This document shows positions 27,651 to 37,468 of a stretch of 64,000 nucleotides of DNA, piece after piece. Under the pieces are notes generated by a model, which was not told where the DNA came from, did no database searches, and saw only the letters and a list, made by a program, of their open reading frames with translations. Made by a program: the position numbers and the translations under genes. Source of the DNA: Methanobrevibacter millerae (lineage in GTDB: Archaea; Methanobacteriota; Methanobacteria; Methanobacteriales; Methanobacteriaceae). Where the stretch lies: the NCBI RefSeq assembly GCF_900103415.1, contig NZ_FMXB01000013.1, positions 1 to 64,000 on the forward strand. The letters run 5' to 3'. The stretch's first letter is position 1. Each line of letters starts with the position of its first letter.

Positions 27651-28868
27651 TTATTCGAATGGTATTGTTGGAGCGAGGTGATATTCCCATTTGAAAGATA
27701 AATCCACGATTTCACCATCTTTTACGTCCTTTTTATATATGTATGAATCGTCATGGCATACCGTAGTCTTTTCATTAAGGATATCATCGCCGTTTATCTT
27801 GAAATTTGTGTAGTCAACGTAACTCGGTACGCGCTTTCCTGATATGTTGCGGATATCGGGGCCTCTTAGATAAACGGTTAATTCTCCGTCGTTGACGCAT
27901 TTCAATTTGATGTCAAATGATTGGGCTTCCGTTCTTAAAACAGCACCTTTTCCTTCCTTCCATTCAAACCAGCCTGGAAAATCAACATCTACTTCATCGG
28001 GTGCATTTAGGATTTCAACTGTGGAATCTCTATTTCTGTTGTTTAGAAGGTCTATCCTTGCGCTGTCTGATGTCTTGTGGATGTTCACGTCAAAGTATCC
28101 TGCATGCAAATCGGCACAGGCATTGAAAATCTTTGAGCATTCCGGAGAGTAATTTTCCTTTATGAACATTTTGTATTCAAAGAAGTTGATTCCTGCCGGG
28201 AACATGTGCCAGGAAGTGCATAATGCATGGAAAAGGTCTTTGATATGATCTCTGGTGGTATCGTCAACTATAAATGCTCCGATATTGGACATGCTGTCGG
28301 TTTTTAAGATCCATTTTTCGTTGGAACGCACTGATCCGAACAGTAATCCGGTACAGAACTGCACTGAATCGATGTTCTTGAATTGTTTTCTGGAATATCT
28401 CAGCATGTTTAAGTGGATATCGTGAAGAATTACTACACAGCCGTCCTTAAGCTGAGGCAGAGTTGCTAAAAATGTTAAACATTCGCCGGGCATTACGTGG
28501 GTCGTATCGATTATTATGCAGTCGATATCTTCTCCGATTTCTTTGTAAACGTCCAGGTAATCGTATCCGTTGTACAGTTTCCAGTTTTCGGTGTTGTCAA
28601 GTTCTGAGGCCATAAAACCCGTCAGCTTTGTATTGTCTTTCCACCAGTATGTTGAAATGTCCACTGAAAAGAGCTTTGTATCTTTATCTTTCCATTTAAG
28701 GAGGTTGACAGTGTTTCCTCCTGATGCCACTCCTATTTCAACGATTTTTTTGGGGTTGTATGTTTCTATGAAATGTTTTAAAAACCAGATTTCATCTTCA
28801 CTCATTTCTACAAGTGTCGTATTGTCATCTTCACTTATTTTTCCAGCTATCAATTCAATTTCGGTCAT
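27651..28868 (-). CDS. SAM-dependent methyltransferase-like protein with C-terminal beta domain
   Basis: 405 residues. Residues ~35-200 form a class I methyltransferase fold of the Methyltransf_24 type: glycine motif KIVEIGVASGGNTVNLL (about 39-55), acidic FSVDIS, and IDCIIIDTTHVMPGE and VVILHDIH in the second half. From about residue 285 a separate beta-rich domain follows (ELTVYLRGPDIRNISGKRVP, then DYTNFKINGDDI); I know similar LRGPD-type domains from surface-polysaccharide proteins of rumen microbes. A role in modifying cell-surface glycans is inferred; no substrate can be named. Confidence 0.7.
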   Translation of the reverse strand: MTEIELIAGKISEDDNTTLVEMSEDEIWFLKHFIETYNPKKIVEIGVASGGNTVNLLKWKDKDTKLFSVDISTYWWKDNTKLTGFMASELDNTENWKLYNGYDYLDVYKEIGEDIDCIIIDTTHVMPGECLTFLATLPQLKDGCVVILHDIHLNMLRYSRKQFKNIDSVQFCTGLLFGSVRSNEKWILKTDSMSNIGAFIVDDTTRDHIKDLFHALCTSWHMFPAGINFFEYKMFIKENYSPECSKIFNACADLHAGYFDVNIHKTSDSARIDLLNNRNRDSTVEILNAPDEVDVDFPGWFEWKEGKGAVLRTEAQSFDIKLKCVNDGELTVYLRGPDIRNISGKRVPSYVDYTNFKINGDDILNEKTTVCHDDSYIYKKDVKDGEIVDLSFKWEYHLAPTIPFE

Positions 28869-29051
28869 GTTTAATCACTTTAGCATTTAATGAAAGTAAT
28901 TTTATAATTAATGGATATATATAACTTTTTAAATTATCTGTTTTTCAATGCATAAACGATGCTTAAAAGGATAATCGTGAAAAATATTGGGAATAAATAG
29001 GTTATTATGGTGAATTATGCATTTAAAGCTTTGTTTTAAAAAAAGAAAAAA

Positions 29052-29074
29052 TAGATGTATTTAAAATACATCTA
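29052..29074 (-). terminator. Terminator containing the stop of the large adhesin
   Basis: Ten-bp stem TAGATGTATT/AATACATCTA, loop TAA; the stop codon of the minus-strand gene (29072-29074) is the outer end of the stem. A T-rich run follows on the minus strand. The smaller adhesin has nearly the same structure. Confidence 0.7.
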
Positions 29075-32000
29075 AGGTTTTATTGTTACTGTGTTTGCAA
29101 TGTTTGCGCCATTATAACTTGATGTTATAATGTATTTTCCAGGCATTAAGTTAATGTTTAATGCAGCTATGCCGTCTTTGTCGGTAACTCTGTCATAGAA
29201 CACACCGTTGATGTTGAAGGTTACGGTTTCACCAGGATATGGAGCGCCCGTGCCGTTAACAAGGGTTGCCTTGAATTTGGTTCCGTCCTTGTATCTCATG
29301 TCAATGTCCTTGGCTGAGAGAACCGGAAGAACGGTAATGTCGTTTGACACTCTGCATCCGTTGTACTCTGCAGTAATGATGTATTTTCCAGGTTCAAGGT
29401 TTAAGTTGAGCCTTGCAACGCCTGATGCATTGGTTTTTCTTTCATAAAAGACTCCGTTGATGTTGAATTTTACGGTTACGTCAGCACCGATAGGCTTTCC
29501 GTCATCGCCTAAAACTGTAACGTAGTACTGTGTTCCGTTTCTGTAGAACTTGGTAACGTCACTGTTGTTGACAAGTCTAGGTTTGATTGTAATGTTGTTT
29601 GCCGCATTTTCGCCTGTAATTGGGTTCATTGCAGTAATCACGTATGTGCCTGCTTCCAGATTGAGGTTCAGTCTTGCTACACCTAAGTTTCCGGATACCT
29701 TACGGTCATAGAGTACTCCGTTGATGTTGAACTGAACTGTAGTTCCGTCCGGGAGGTAGTTTCCTTTACTGTCGAGGAAAGTGGCGTAGTAAGGTTCTGG
29801 GCCTTTCTGGATTTTTGTTACGTCATCACCGAATACCGTTGCAAGAACGGTGATTTTTGAAGTCACGTTGACTGATTTGTGTTCAGCGTCTCCTGCGTAA
29901 ATTACTTCGGCTGTGTAGTTGCCGCTTCCGAGATTGATGTTCATGCCTGCAATACCGCTTGCATTGGTTGTTCTGTTGTATGCTTTTCCGTTAAGGACAA
30001 TCTGGATTGCAATGTTTTCCAATGGATTTCCGTCCTTATCGGTTACAGTAACTAGGAACCTGTCAGGGCTTCCGAAGTATTTGGTTAAATCAGGTGCTGA
30101 AATGACCAGATTGTCTGATTTGACGTTAATGATTCCTTCTGTTGAATTTGATGCGTAGTAGAAATCATCTTCGAAAGTAACCTTGAATGGATAGTCTCCA
30201 GCGGTTAAATTGGAAACCGTGAATGTGGCCTTTCCGTCAGTCAGGTTTTCAGTGTATGTTTTATTGTTGATTGTTAAAGTTACTTTTCCGTTTGGAGCGG
30301 TTGCGGTAACGTTGAATACAGCATCTTCGTCTTCCGTGATGTTATTCGTTTCAACGGTAATTGCGTTGTCCTTTTTGGTCACTTTGAACGTTGCGTTTGC
30401 AGAGCTTTCGAGGTAGTTGTCCTTAGCGTCTTTATATGTTGTGGTAACTGTGTATGAACCTTCAGGAATCCGGATTAAGTCAAGGGTTGCCTTGCCGTCG
30501 GTTAAGTTAACGGTAAATTCCTCTTCGTTTACTTTGAATGTGACGGCGCCTTCAGTTGCGTTAACTCTGGCAGTAATCGTCAGGTTGTCGCCTGCATTCA
30601 AGTCAGCTATTCCGTCTAATTTCGTTTCGGTAGCTACCTGGTTGATTGTAATGTTGTTTTTGACAATTTGGCCTGAAGCACGGTTGTAACTTCTAATTGT
30701 GTATGTGCCGTGGTCTACATCGATTACTGCTGTTGCAACTCCGTCATCACCGACTAATGCTGTGAATACTTCATTTTCAATGAAGAATGAAACATTTGTT
30801 CCTTTTGCCCGTGGGTTTCCTTCTGTGTCGAGGAATCTGGCTGTGAACGTTGCGTTGTTGTAGTCTGCAATAACATCTTCAGCTTCAAGGGTTGTTAGAA
30901 TTGTAACGGTTATTGTCGTGTTTGAAGCTTCGTATTCGTCGTCTCCCGCAAAGGATAGGAATACCTCAAAGATGCCCACTTCAAATCCGTAAACCTCTTT
31001 GGTTATTTGTCCTTTTTCATCTGTAAAGTCGGTGGCATTTCCTGAGCTGGTGGTGAAATTGATTTCTTTTCCGGCTATGCCTTTTGATTTGCTGTCAGTC
31101 AGTGTTATGGTCAGGTTTTTGATTGCGCCATAATACATCGTGACGTTTTCTGCAGTCAATACGGTTGCTTTTTTCGTTGCTTCAAAGGTTGCGTTTGCAG
31201 AGCTTTCAAGGTAGTTTTCGTTAGCGTCCTTGTATGTGACTGTAACCGTGTATGTGCCTTCCTTAGGAACAGCGTATTCTAAGGTTGCTTTGCCTTCAGT
31301 CAGGTTTACGGTGGTTTCGTCGCCGTTTATGTTAAAGATCACGCTTCCTTCTGTAGCATTGACCTCAGCTATAAATGTGAGGTTGTCTTTAACGTTAACG
31401 TCTTTTGCGCCGGTTAAGGTCGTTTCAGTTGCAACCTGATTGATTGTAATTGTGTTTTTGGTGTATTCTGAAGTGACATCGTTTATGATGAGTACTGTGT
31501 ATGTGCCGTGGTTTTTGTCAATTGTTAGTGTTGCGATTCCGTTTTCTCCAATATTTGTTGGATATTCATAGTTTTCGATGTAGAAGCTGACGTTTGTTCC
31601 TTTTGCCAGTGGGTTTCCTTCGGTGTCGAGGAATCTTGCTGTGAACGTTGCGTTGTTGTAGTCTGCGGTCAGGTTGTCTGATTCGATTGTTGTTTTGGCT
31701 GTGATTGTTATGGTTGTGTTTGATGGTTTGTATTCGTCGTCGCCTTCGAAGGTCATGTTTACTTCAAACACTCCTACAGTGTAAGAATTAATCGGCAGGA
31801 TTATTTGGCCGTTTTCATCTGTAGTATTGGTAATGTTTTCGAAAGCAGTGCAAATTTTGATTTCTTTTCTGGCTATGCCTTTTGATTCGCTGTCAATCAA
31901 TGTTACTGTCAGGTTTTTGCTTCCAGCAAAATAGATTGTGATGTTTTCAGCAGTCAGAACAGTTTCTTTTTTGCTTACTTTAAAGGTTGCGTTTGCAGAG

Positions 32001-35000
32001 CTTGTAAGGTAGTTGTCATCAGCGTCCTTGTATGTTGCAGTAACAGTGTATGGGCCTTCACTTAAATCATTCAGTTCTAAGGTTGCTTCTCCACGGGTTA
32101 AATTAACTGCACTTTCTTGGCCGTTAACGTTGAAAACTACGATTCCTTCAGTTGTGTTCACACTTGCAACGATTGTTAGGTTGTCTCCAACATAAATGTC
32201 TTTAATTCCGCTTAAGATGATTTCGGTTTCAACCTGGCTGATTGTGATTGTGTTTTCTTTTGTTTCACCGGTAATCGGGTTACCGCTGGTTATTGTGTAT
32301 GTGCCGTGGTTTTTATCAATCGTTAGCGTTGCAATTCCGTTTTCTGTAACGTTTACTGTATAGTAATCGTTTTCAATGAGGAAACTTACGTTTGTTCCTT
32401 TTGGCAGAGGGTTTCCTTCACTGTCGAGGAATCTTGCAGTAAATATTGTGTTGTTGTAGTCTGCAGTAACGTTATCAGCTTCAATCGTATTTAGGATTGT
32501 GATTGTTGCGGTTGTGTTTGCAGCCTCGTATTCGTCGTCGCCTTCGAATGTAATGTTCACTTCAAATGCGCCCACTACTGTAGCGTAAATTGGAAGGATT
32601 ATTTGGCCGTTTTCATCTGTAGTATTTGTAATGTTTCCGAAATCCGTGTAAATAGTGATTTCTTTTCCGGCTATGCCTTTTGATTTGCTGTCAGTCAATG
32701 TTACGGTAAAGTTATTGTCTGATGCGAAATATGCTGTGACATTATCTGCGGTCAGTACTGCAATTTTCTTGGTCACTTTAAATGATGTGCTCGCATTGCT
32801 TGTGAGGTAGTTTTCCTTTTCATCAACGTATGTTGCAGTAACCGTGTATGGACCTTCTTCCAAGTCATTCAGTTCTAAGGTTGCTTCACCGCGAGTTAAA
32901 TTGACAACAGTTTCTGCACCGTTAATGCTGAAAATTACACTTCCTTCAGTTGCGTTTACGCTTGCAACTGCAGTGAGGTTGTTTCCTATTTCAATATCGC
33001 TTATACCGCTTAATATTGTTTCAGTTGCAACCTGATTGATTGTGATATTGTTGTCTTCAGTTTCCTGGGTAACTGTGTTGACGCTTGTTATGGTGTATTC
33101 GCCATGATCTTTATCAATCGTTAATGTTGCAACACCGTTTGAATCAACATTTACATTGTAGGTGTCGTCACCGATTGTAAATACGACAGGTGTGTCTTTA
33201 GGCAGTGGAACACCGTTTACGTCCACAAATCTGGCGGTGAATGTTGCGTTGTTGTAGTCTGCGGTTAAATCATCTGCTTCAATTGTGCTTTTGACAGTGA
33301 CTGTGGCGGTTGTGTTTGATGGCTCGTATTCGTCGTCGCCTTCATAATATGCATATATGGCATAAGTATCTATTGCATTAGCAAATATTGTCATGTTTAC
33401 TTGGCCGTTGCCGTCTGTAGCTTGGGTATCAACTATAACGCTGTGGATAATTTTAATGTCTTTTCTAACTAATGCTTTTGATGAGCTGTCTGTCAATGTT
33501 ATGGTCAAGATTCCCTCTCCGCCAAGATATAAAGTTAAATCATTGGCAGTCAGGACTGTTGCGGTTTTGGTCACTTCAAAGCTTGCGCTTGCAGAGCTTG
33601 TGATATAGTTGCCGTTAGGGTCATTGTAAGTTGCAGTGACTGTGTAATTGCCTTTGGTCAGGTCGGTTAAGTTCATTGTAGCTTTTCCGTCCGTTAAGTT
33701 TACGGTCGTATTTTGGCCGTTGACATTAAATATCACTAAACCTTCAGTCGCATTGACTTCAGCAATTAAAGTGACTTGAGTTCCCGCAGTCACGTTTTGA
33801 GCGCCGGTCAATGTTGTGACAGTTGCCACAGGATTGATTTTAAGCTTGTTTTCTTTTCTTTCGCCGGTTACAGTGTTTGTAATTATAATAGTGTAGTTTC
33901 CGGCATTTTTGTTAATGTCTATTGTTGCAACACCGTTTTCTCCAACCTGTGTTCTGTATGCATCGTTATCGATTGCAAATGAAACGTATTCTCCTTTAGC
34001 CAATGGATTTCCCTGTGAGTCAAAGAATTTGGCTGAATAGGTTACGTCTCCATAGTCTGCAGTCAAGTCTTCGGATTCGATACTTGATTTGACTGTAACA
34101 GTTGCAGTGGCAGTGGAATTGAGAAGGAGTCTGTCATAACCAGGGAATACCGCTTTAATTTCACATGTGCCAACATCCAGGTTTTCAACTACAACATATA
34201 CTTTACCTTCTTCGTCGGTGCTTAAGTTTAAGTTCCCATAGATTGAATAAATTTGAATATCCCAATATTCCAGAGGAGTGTTGTTATAATCAAGCAAGGT
34301 GAAGACGACTTCTCCTTTTTCGCCTACATTAATTGTGATGTCCGTTGTGTTTATTGAAGTTGGAGTTATAAGCACTGTGAATTTATCGCTTGCAGAACTT
34401 CCCAGGTAGTTGGTACCTTCGTTATATTGTGCAGTGACAGTATATTCTCCTGCAAGGAATCCCATTGGGATGCGTAATGTTGCTGTGCCGTCAACCACTT
34501 CTCTTGTTCTTGAGTCGGTTCCAATGGAGAATGTAACGTTACCTTCGGTTACATTAACTTTTGCAGTAATAATTATGTCTTCCAAGGTATGTAATTCCTT
34601 AACTAGGTTTAATTCGGTTTTGGTTGCTGCCTTGTTGATTTTCACGGTTGATGTTGTACTTGCCATATCATGTTCTGCATTTCCTGTGAATGTTGCGGTT
34701 GCAGTATACGTATTTGCATCAACGCCTCCTAAATCAAGAGTTACCTGACCTTTTGAATCACTTGTTGAGGCATAATCTTCGTTATTCAAATTGATTGTTA
34801 TTGGAACTCCGCTTATGGCTTTGGAACTGCCGTCAACTAATGTTGCTGTTAGTTTGCCTGAATCACCATAAGTTATTGTAACATCGTTCATTGTAAGTTT
34901 AACGGTTGGATCTACGGTTTCGTAGATGTTATTGTTGATGTTTTGATTTTCTCCATCCCATCTGATGGAGTTGTCTCCTGATTTACTGTTAATCAATTTA

Positions 35001-37294
35001 TTTTCTGTTATGGTTGGACTATTTCCGCTTCCATACATTGCAGTACCTGTTCTGGCGGTATTTCCTCTGAATGTATTTTTGGTTATTTTTGCGTTAGCCC
35101 CTTCCCATTTTAAAGATCCTCCGACTGCATTGCTTCCGTTGTTATTGATGAAAATGTTGTTTGTGGCTGTTACATCAGATCCTTTTGTATAAATGGCCGC
35201 TCCACCTTTTTCTGCGAAGTTATACTTGAAGCTATTGTCGCTCATAGTGCTTTTATCACCGTTTGAACTTATCGCACCGCCCAGGTTTGAGGTAGCCGTG
35301 TTTTCTATGAACTCATTGTTTTTTATTGTTGAGGTGCCTTCAATGCTTATTGCTCCACCGCTGGTAGCAGCAGTGTTTTTTGTAAAGTTATTGTTGGTGA
35401 TTTGAGCATTGGAACCGCTTAAATAGATTGCGCCACCGTATTTTCCTTTTCCGTTTTTAAATTCATTATCATCAATTGATGCTTTGTTTCCAATCAGGTA
35501 GAGTGCACCGCCGTTACCGTTCAGCACTTCATTGCTGTCGAAAGTGTTTTTGGAAATGATTGTATCGTTTCCGTTTGAATAAATCGCTCCACCGATACGG
35601 TTTGATTTGGTATTAGTGAATGAATTTTCAGTTATTTTGTTGTTGTTACCGTTGATTGTGATTGCTCCTCCGGATTGGTCATTGGCTGTTGCATTATCGA
35701 TGGTGTTTTTGCTGATGGTATTTGAATTACCGTCGATATACATGGCTCCTCCGCTGCCTTTTGCTTTGGTGTTTTTAATTGTATTTTCACTTATTTTGGC
35801 GTTATTACCAATTAAGCGTATTGCGCCTGCATTGTCTTTTGTAATTTCTGTTTTATCAAATTCGTTATTGATGATATTCGCATAATCTCCTTCCATGTAT
35901 ATTGCTCCACCGGTTGTTGGCGCAATTGTGTTTTGGAATTTGTTGTTGGAGATTATTGCGTTTTTTCCTTCAGCATAGATTGCTCCGCCGCTTCTTGCTG
36001 CAGTACTGTCTATGAACTCATTATTTATAATTACGGTATCTGAACCATGAGTGGTGATTGTTCCTCCGGATCCCCCCGTTTGTTCATTTTTGTTGGTTGC
36101 CACATGGCTTCTGAATGTGTTTCCGCTTATGGTAGCTTTGTTGGCTGCTACAAACATTGCTCCTCCACTGACATCAGCGGAATTGCTGCCAAATGTGTTG
36201 TTGATGATGTCTGCTGAAACTGCGGAATCGCCTCCTGCCCATCTTAGCGCTCCACCAAGTTCTGATGCGTAATTTTCATAGAATTCATTACCGATGATTT
36301 GAGTTTCCTTACAGTAGATACTGATTGCACCACCGTATGTTGCTTTATTAAGATAAAACCTGTTGTTTATGACAGTATTGTTTATTCCAGGAATACTGTA
36401 GTCTTCAGTAAATACGTATCCTTCAAGATCGATTGCTCCGCCGTCTCTTCCTGCTCTGTTGTTTGAGAAAGCGTTGTTATAGATGTAGGTATGGTTACCT
36501 AGTGAAATCATTCCTCCTCCAAGGTTTACTTCAGCAACATTGTTATAGAAATAATTGCCAGTAATAATTGACCTGTTTCCTTCTATACGGAATCCTCCGC
36601 CGCTGCTGTTTGCGTAGTTTGAAATGAAATCGTTTCCGGTAATGGCATTATCATTACCTATTATCAACATTCCTCCGCCGATGTTATATGCGCGATTATT
36701 TTCAAAGTTGTTGTTGGCTATCTGGAAATTGTTACCGTCAATACGGATTGCTCCGCCGCTGCTTGGTGCAGTATTGGCGGAAAATTTGGAGTCTATTATT
36801 GTGCCGTAATCTCCTGTCCAGTAGATTGCTCCGCTGATATACTGTGTAGCAACATTGTTTTCAAAGGTACAGTTATTTATGGTACCGTAATTTCCTGCCC
36901 ATGAAATCGCTCCGCTGTTGGCGGCCTTACCGTTTATAAAATTCAGATTCTTTAGGGTAACGTTGTCTGCATTAATATAGAGTATTGTTCCCACATAATT
37001 TCCGTCTAAAGTCTTACCATTACCGTCTAAAGTAAGACTATTCTTGATTGTCAATGAGTAGGGGTTGGATTCGTCATTCGTATAACTTTCATTTAATACG
37101 ATGACAGCTCCTTCTCCTGCGTCATTAATCGTTTGCTGCAAATCCTTAAAAGTCAAAGAATTAGGATTTGCACTAATTATATCGTTATTTTCTGCACTCA
37201 TAGTTTCATTGTCAAAATCACTCGCCGATACGAATGATAATGATAAGAAAAATACTATGAATAGAATTGAAATAAATTTATATTTATTTTTCAT
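29072..37294 (-). CDS. Adhesin-like surface protein, 2740 residues
   Basis: Secreted giant protein. Residues 1-24 are a signal peptide (hydrophobic ILFIVFFLSLSFVSA). Residues ~45-800 are right-handed beta-helix repeats of the GGAI...NN.F.NN type. From about 850 to 2400 come Ig-like domains in six copies of a roughly 270-residue unit, each having a TTEG/ATEG-V-F strand segment, a TADN-type start and a DYN-type unit. The last ~350 residues are four shorter domains with FNINGVFYxR text, shared with the neighbouring adhesin. No membrane anchor, sortase-like signal or known pseudomurein-binding repeat is visible. Many NxT/S sites. Likely binds other cells or surfaces; the ligand is unknown. Confidence 0.85.
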   Translation of the reverse strand: MKNKYKFISILFIVFFLSLSFVSASDFDNETMSAENNDIISANPNSLTFKDLQQTINDAGEGAVIVLNESYTNDESNPYSLTIKNSLTLDGNGKTLDGNYVGTILYINADNVTLKNLNFINGKAANSGAISWAGNYGTINNCTFENNVATQYISGAIYWTGDYGTIIDSKFSANTAPSSGGAIRIDGNNFQIANNNFENNRAYNIGGGMLIIGNDNAITGNDFISNYANSSGGGFRIEGNRSIITGNYFYNNVAEVNLGGGMISLGNHTYIYNNAFSNNRAGRDGGAIDLEGYVFTEDYSIPGINNTVINNRFYLNKATYGGAISIYCKETQIIGNEFYENYASELGGALRWAGGDSAVSADIINNTFGSNSADVSGGAMFVAANKATISGNTFRSHVATNKNEQTGGSGGTITTHGSDTVIINNEFIDSTAARSGGAIYAEGKNAIISNNKFQNTIAPTTGGAIYMEGDYANIINNEFDKTEITKDNAGAIRLIGNNAKISENTIKNTKAKGSGGAMYIDGNSNTISKNTIDNATANDQSGGAITINGNNNKITENSFTNTKSNRIGGAIYSNGNDTIISKNTFDSNEVLNGNGGALYLIGNKASIDDNEFKNGKGKYGGAIYLSGSNAQITNNNFTKNTAATSGGAISIEGTSTIKNNEFIENTATSNLGGAISSNGDKSTMSDNSFKYNFAEKGGAAIYTKGSDVTATNNIFINNNGSNAVGGSLKWEGANAKITKNTFRGNTARTGTAMYGSGNSPTITENKLINSKSGDNSIRWDGENQNINNNIYETVDPTVKLTMNDVTITYGDSGKLTATLVDGSSKAISGVPITINLNNEDYASTSDSKGQVTLDLGGVDANTYTATATFTGNAEHDMASTTSTVKINKAATKTELNLVKELHTLEDIIITAKVNVTEGNVTFSIGTDSRTREVVDGTATLRIPMGFLAGEYTVTAQYNEGTNYLGSSASDKFTVLITPTSINTTDITINVGEKGEVVFTLLDYNNTPLEYWDIQIYSIYGNLNLSTDEEGKVYVVVENLDVGTCEIKAVFPGYDRLLLNSTATATVTVKSSIESEDLTADYGDVTYSAKFFDSQGNPLAKGEYVSFAIDNDAYRTQVGENGVATIDINKNAGNYTIIITNTVTGERKENKLKINPVATVTTLTGAQNVTAGTQVTLIAEVNATEGLVIFNVNGQNTTVNLTDGKATMNLTDLTKGNYTVTATYNDPNGNYITSSASASFEVTKTATVLTANDLTLYLGGEGILTITLTDSSSKALVRKDIKIIHSVIVDTQATDGNGQVNMTIFANAIDTYAIYAYYEGDDEYEPSNTTATVTVKSTIEADDLTADYNNATFTARFVDVNGVPLPKDTPVVFTIGDDTYNVNVDSNGVATLTIDKDHGEYTITSVNTVTQETEDNNITINQVATETILSGISDIEIGNNLTAVASVNATEGSVIFSINGAETVVNLTRGEATLELNDLEEGPYTVTATYVDEKENYLTSNASTSFKVTKKIAVLTADNVTAYFASDNNFTVTLTDSKSKGIAGKEITIYTDFGNITNTTDENGQIILPIYATVVGAFEVNITFEGDDEYEAANTTATITILNTIEADNVTADYNNTIFTARFLDSEGNPLPKGTNVSFLIENDYYTVNVTENGIATLTIDKNHGTYTITSGNPITGETKENTITISQVETEIILSGIKDIYVGDNLTIVASVNTTEGIVVFNVNGQESAVNLTRGEATLELNDLSEGPYTVTATYKDADDNYLTSSANATFKVSKKETVLTAENITIYFAGSKNLTVTLIDSESKGIARKEIKICTAFENITNTTDENGQIILPINSYTVGVFEVNMTFEGDDEYKPSNTTITITAKTTIESDNLTADYNNATFTARFLDTEGNPLAKGTNVSFYIENYEYPTNIGENGIATLTIDKNHGTYTVLIINDVTSEYTKNTITINQVATETTLTGAKDVNVKDNLTFIAEVNATEGSVIFNINGDETTVNLTEGKATLEYAVPKEGTYTVTVTYKDANENYLESSANATFEATKKATVLTAENVTMYYGAIKNLTITLTDSKSKGIAGKEINFTTSSGNATDFTDEKGQITKEVYGFEVGIFEVFLSFAGDDEYEASNTTITVTILTTLEAEDVIADYNNATFTARFLDTEGNPRAKGTNVSFFIENEVFTALVGDDGVATAVIDVDHGTYTIRSYNRASGQIVKNNITINQVATETKLDGIADLNAGDNLTITARVNATEGAVTFKVNEEEFTVNLTDGKATLDLIRIPEGSYTVTTTYKDAKDNYLESSANATFKVTKKDNAITVETNNITEDEDAVFNVTATAPNGKVTLTINNKTYTENLTDGKATFTVSNLTAGDYPFKVTFEDDFYYASNSTEGIINVKSDNLVISAPDLTKYFGSPDRFLVTVTDKDGNPLENIAIQIVLNGKAYNRTTNASGIAGMNINLGSGNYTAEVIYAGDAEHKSVNVTSKITVLATVFGDDVTKIQKGPEPYYATFLDSKGNYLPDGTTVQFNINGVLYDRKVSGNLGVARLNLNLEAGTYVITAMNPITGENAANNITIKPRLVNNSDVTKFYRNGTQYYVTVLGDDGKPIGADVTVKFNINGVFYERKTNASGVARLNLNLEPGKYIITAEYNGCRVSNDITVLPVLSAKDIDMRYKDGTKFKATLVNGTGAPYPGETVTFNINGVFYDRVTDKDGIAALNINLMPGKYIITSSYNGANIANTVTIKP
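30540..34600 (-). repeat. Six tandem copies of an ~800-bp Ig-domain unit in the adhesin gene
   Basis: The sequence coding for the [TA]TEG-V-x-F strand recurs near 30550, 31350, 32140, 32940, 33745 and 34545, a period of about 800 bp (~267 residues). Copies differ at many positions but share long stretches, so unequal recombination could change copy number. Confidence 0.75.
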
Positions 37295-37447
37295 ATATAA
37301 TTCACCATTATTATTTATCTGATTTGAATTTTAAATATATTTTCATTTGATTTGGTGCTTTTGGTGAATTATTTTTTTGAAAAGAATTTATTTTCAATTG
37401 TAAAGTTATATTTTTATTAAATATTGTTCAGTGAAAAAAGAGAAAAA

Positions 37448-37468
37448 TAGATGTTTTAAAAACATCTA
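37448..37468 (-). terminator. Terminator containing the stop of the second adhesin
   Basis: Nine-bp stem TAGATGTTT/AAACATCTA, loop TAA, with the stop codon (37466-37468) at its end, and a T-rich minus-strand run after it. Confidence 0.7.

Noticed and set aside
30540-34600. CRISPR-like regular repeats
   Set aside because: The period is ~800 bp and coding; there are no short repeats with unique spacers.
29208-36809. Many plus-strand frames opposite the large adhesin
   Set aside because: They are antisense shadows of the repetitive coding sequence, with no consistent starts or families.
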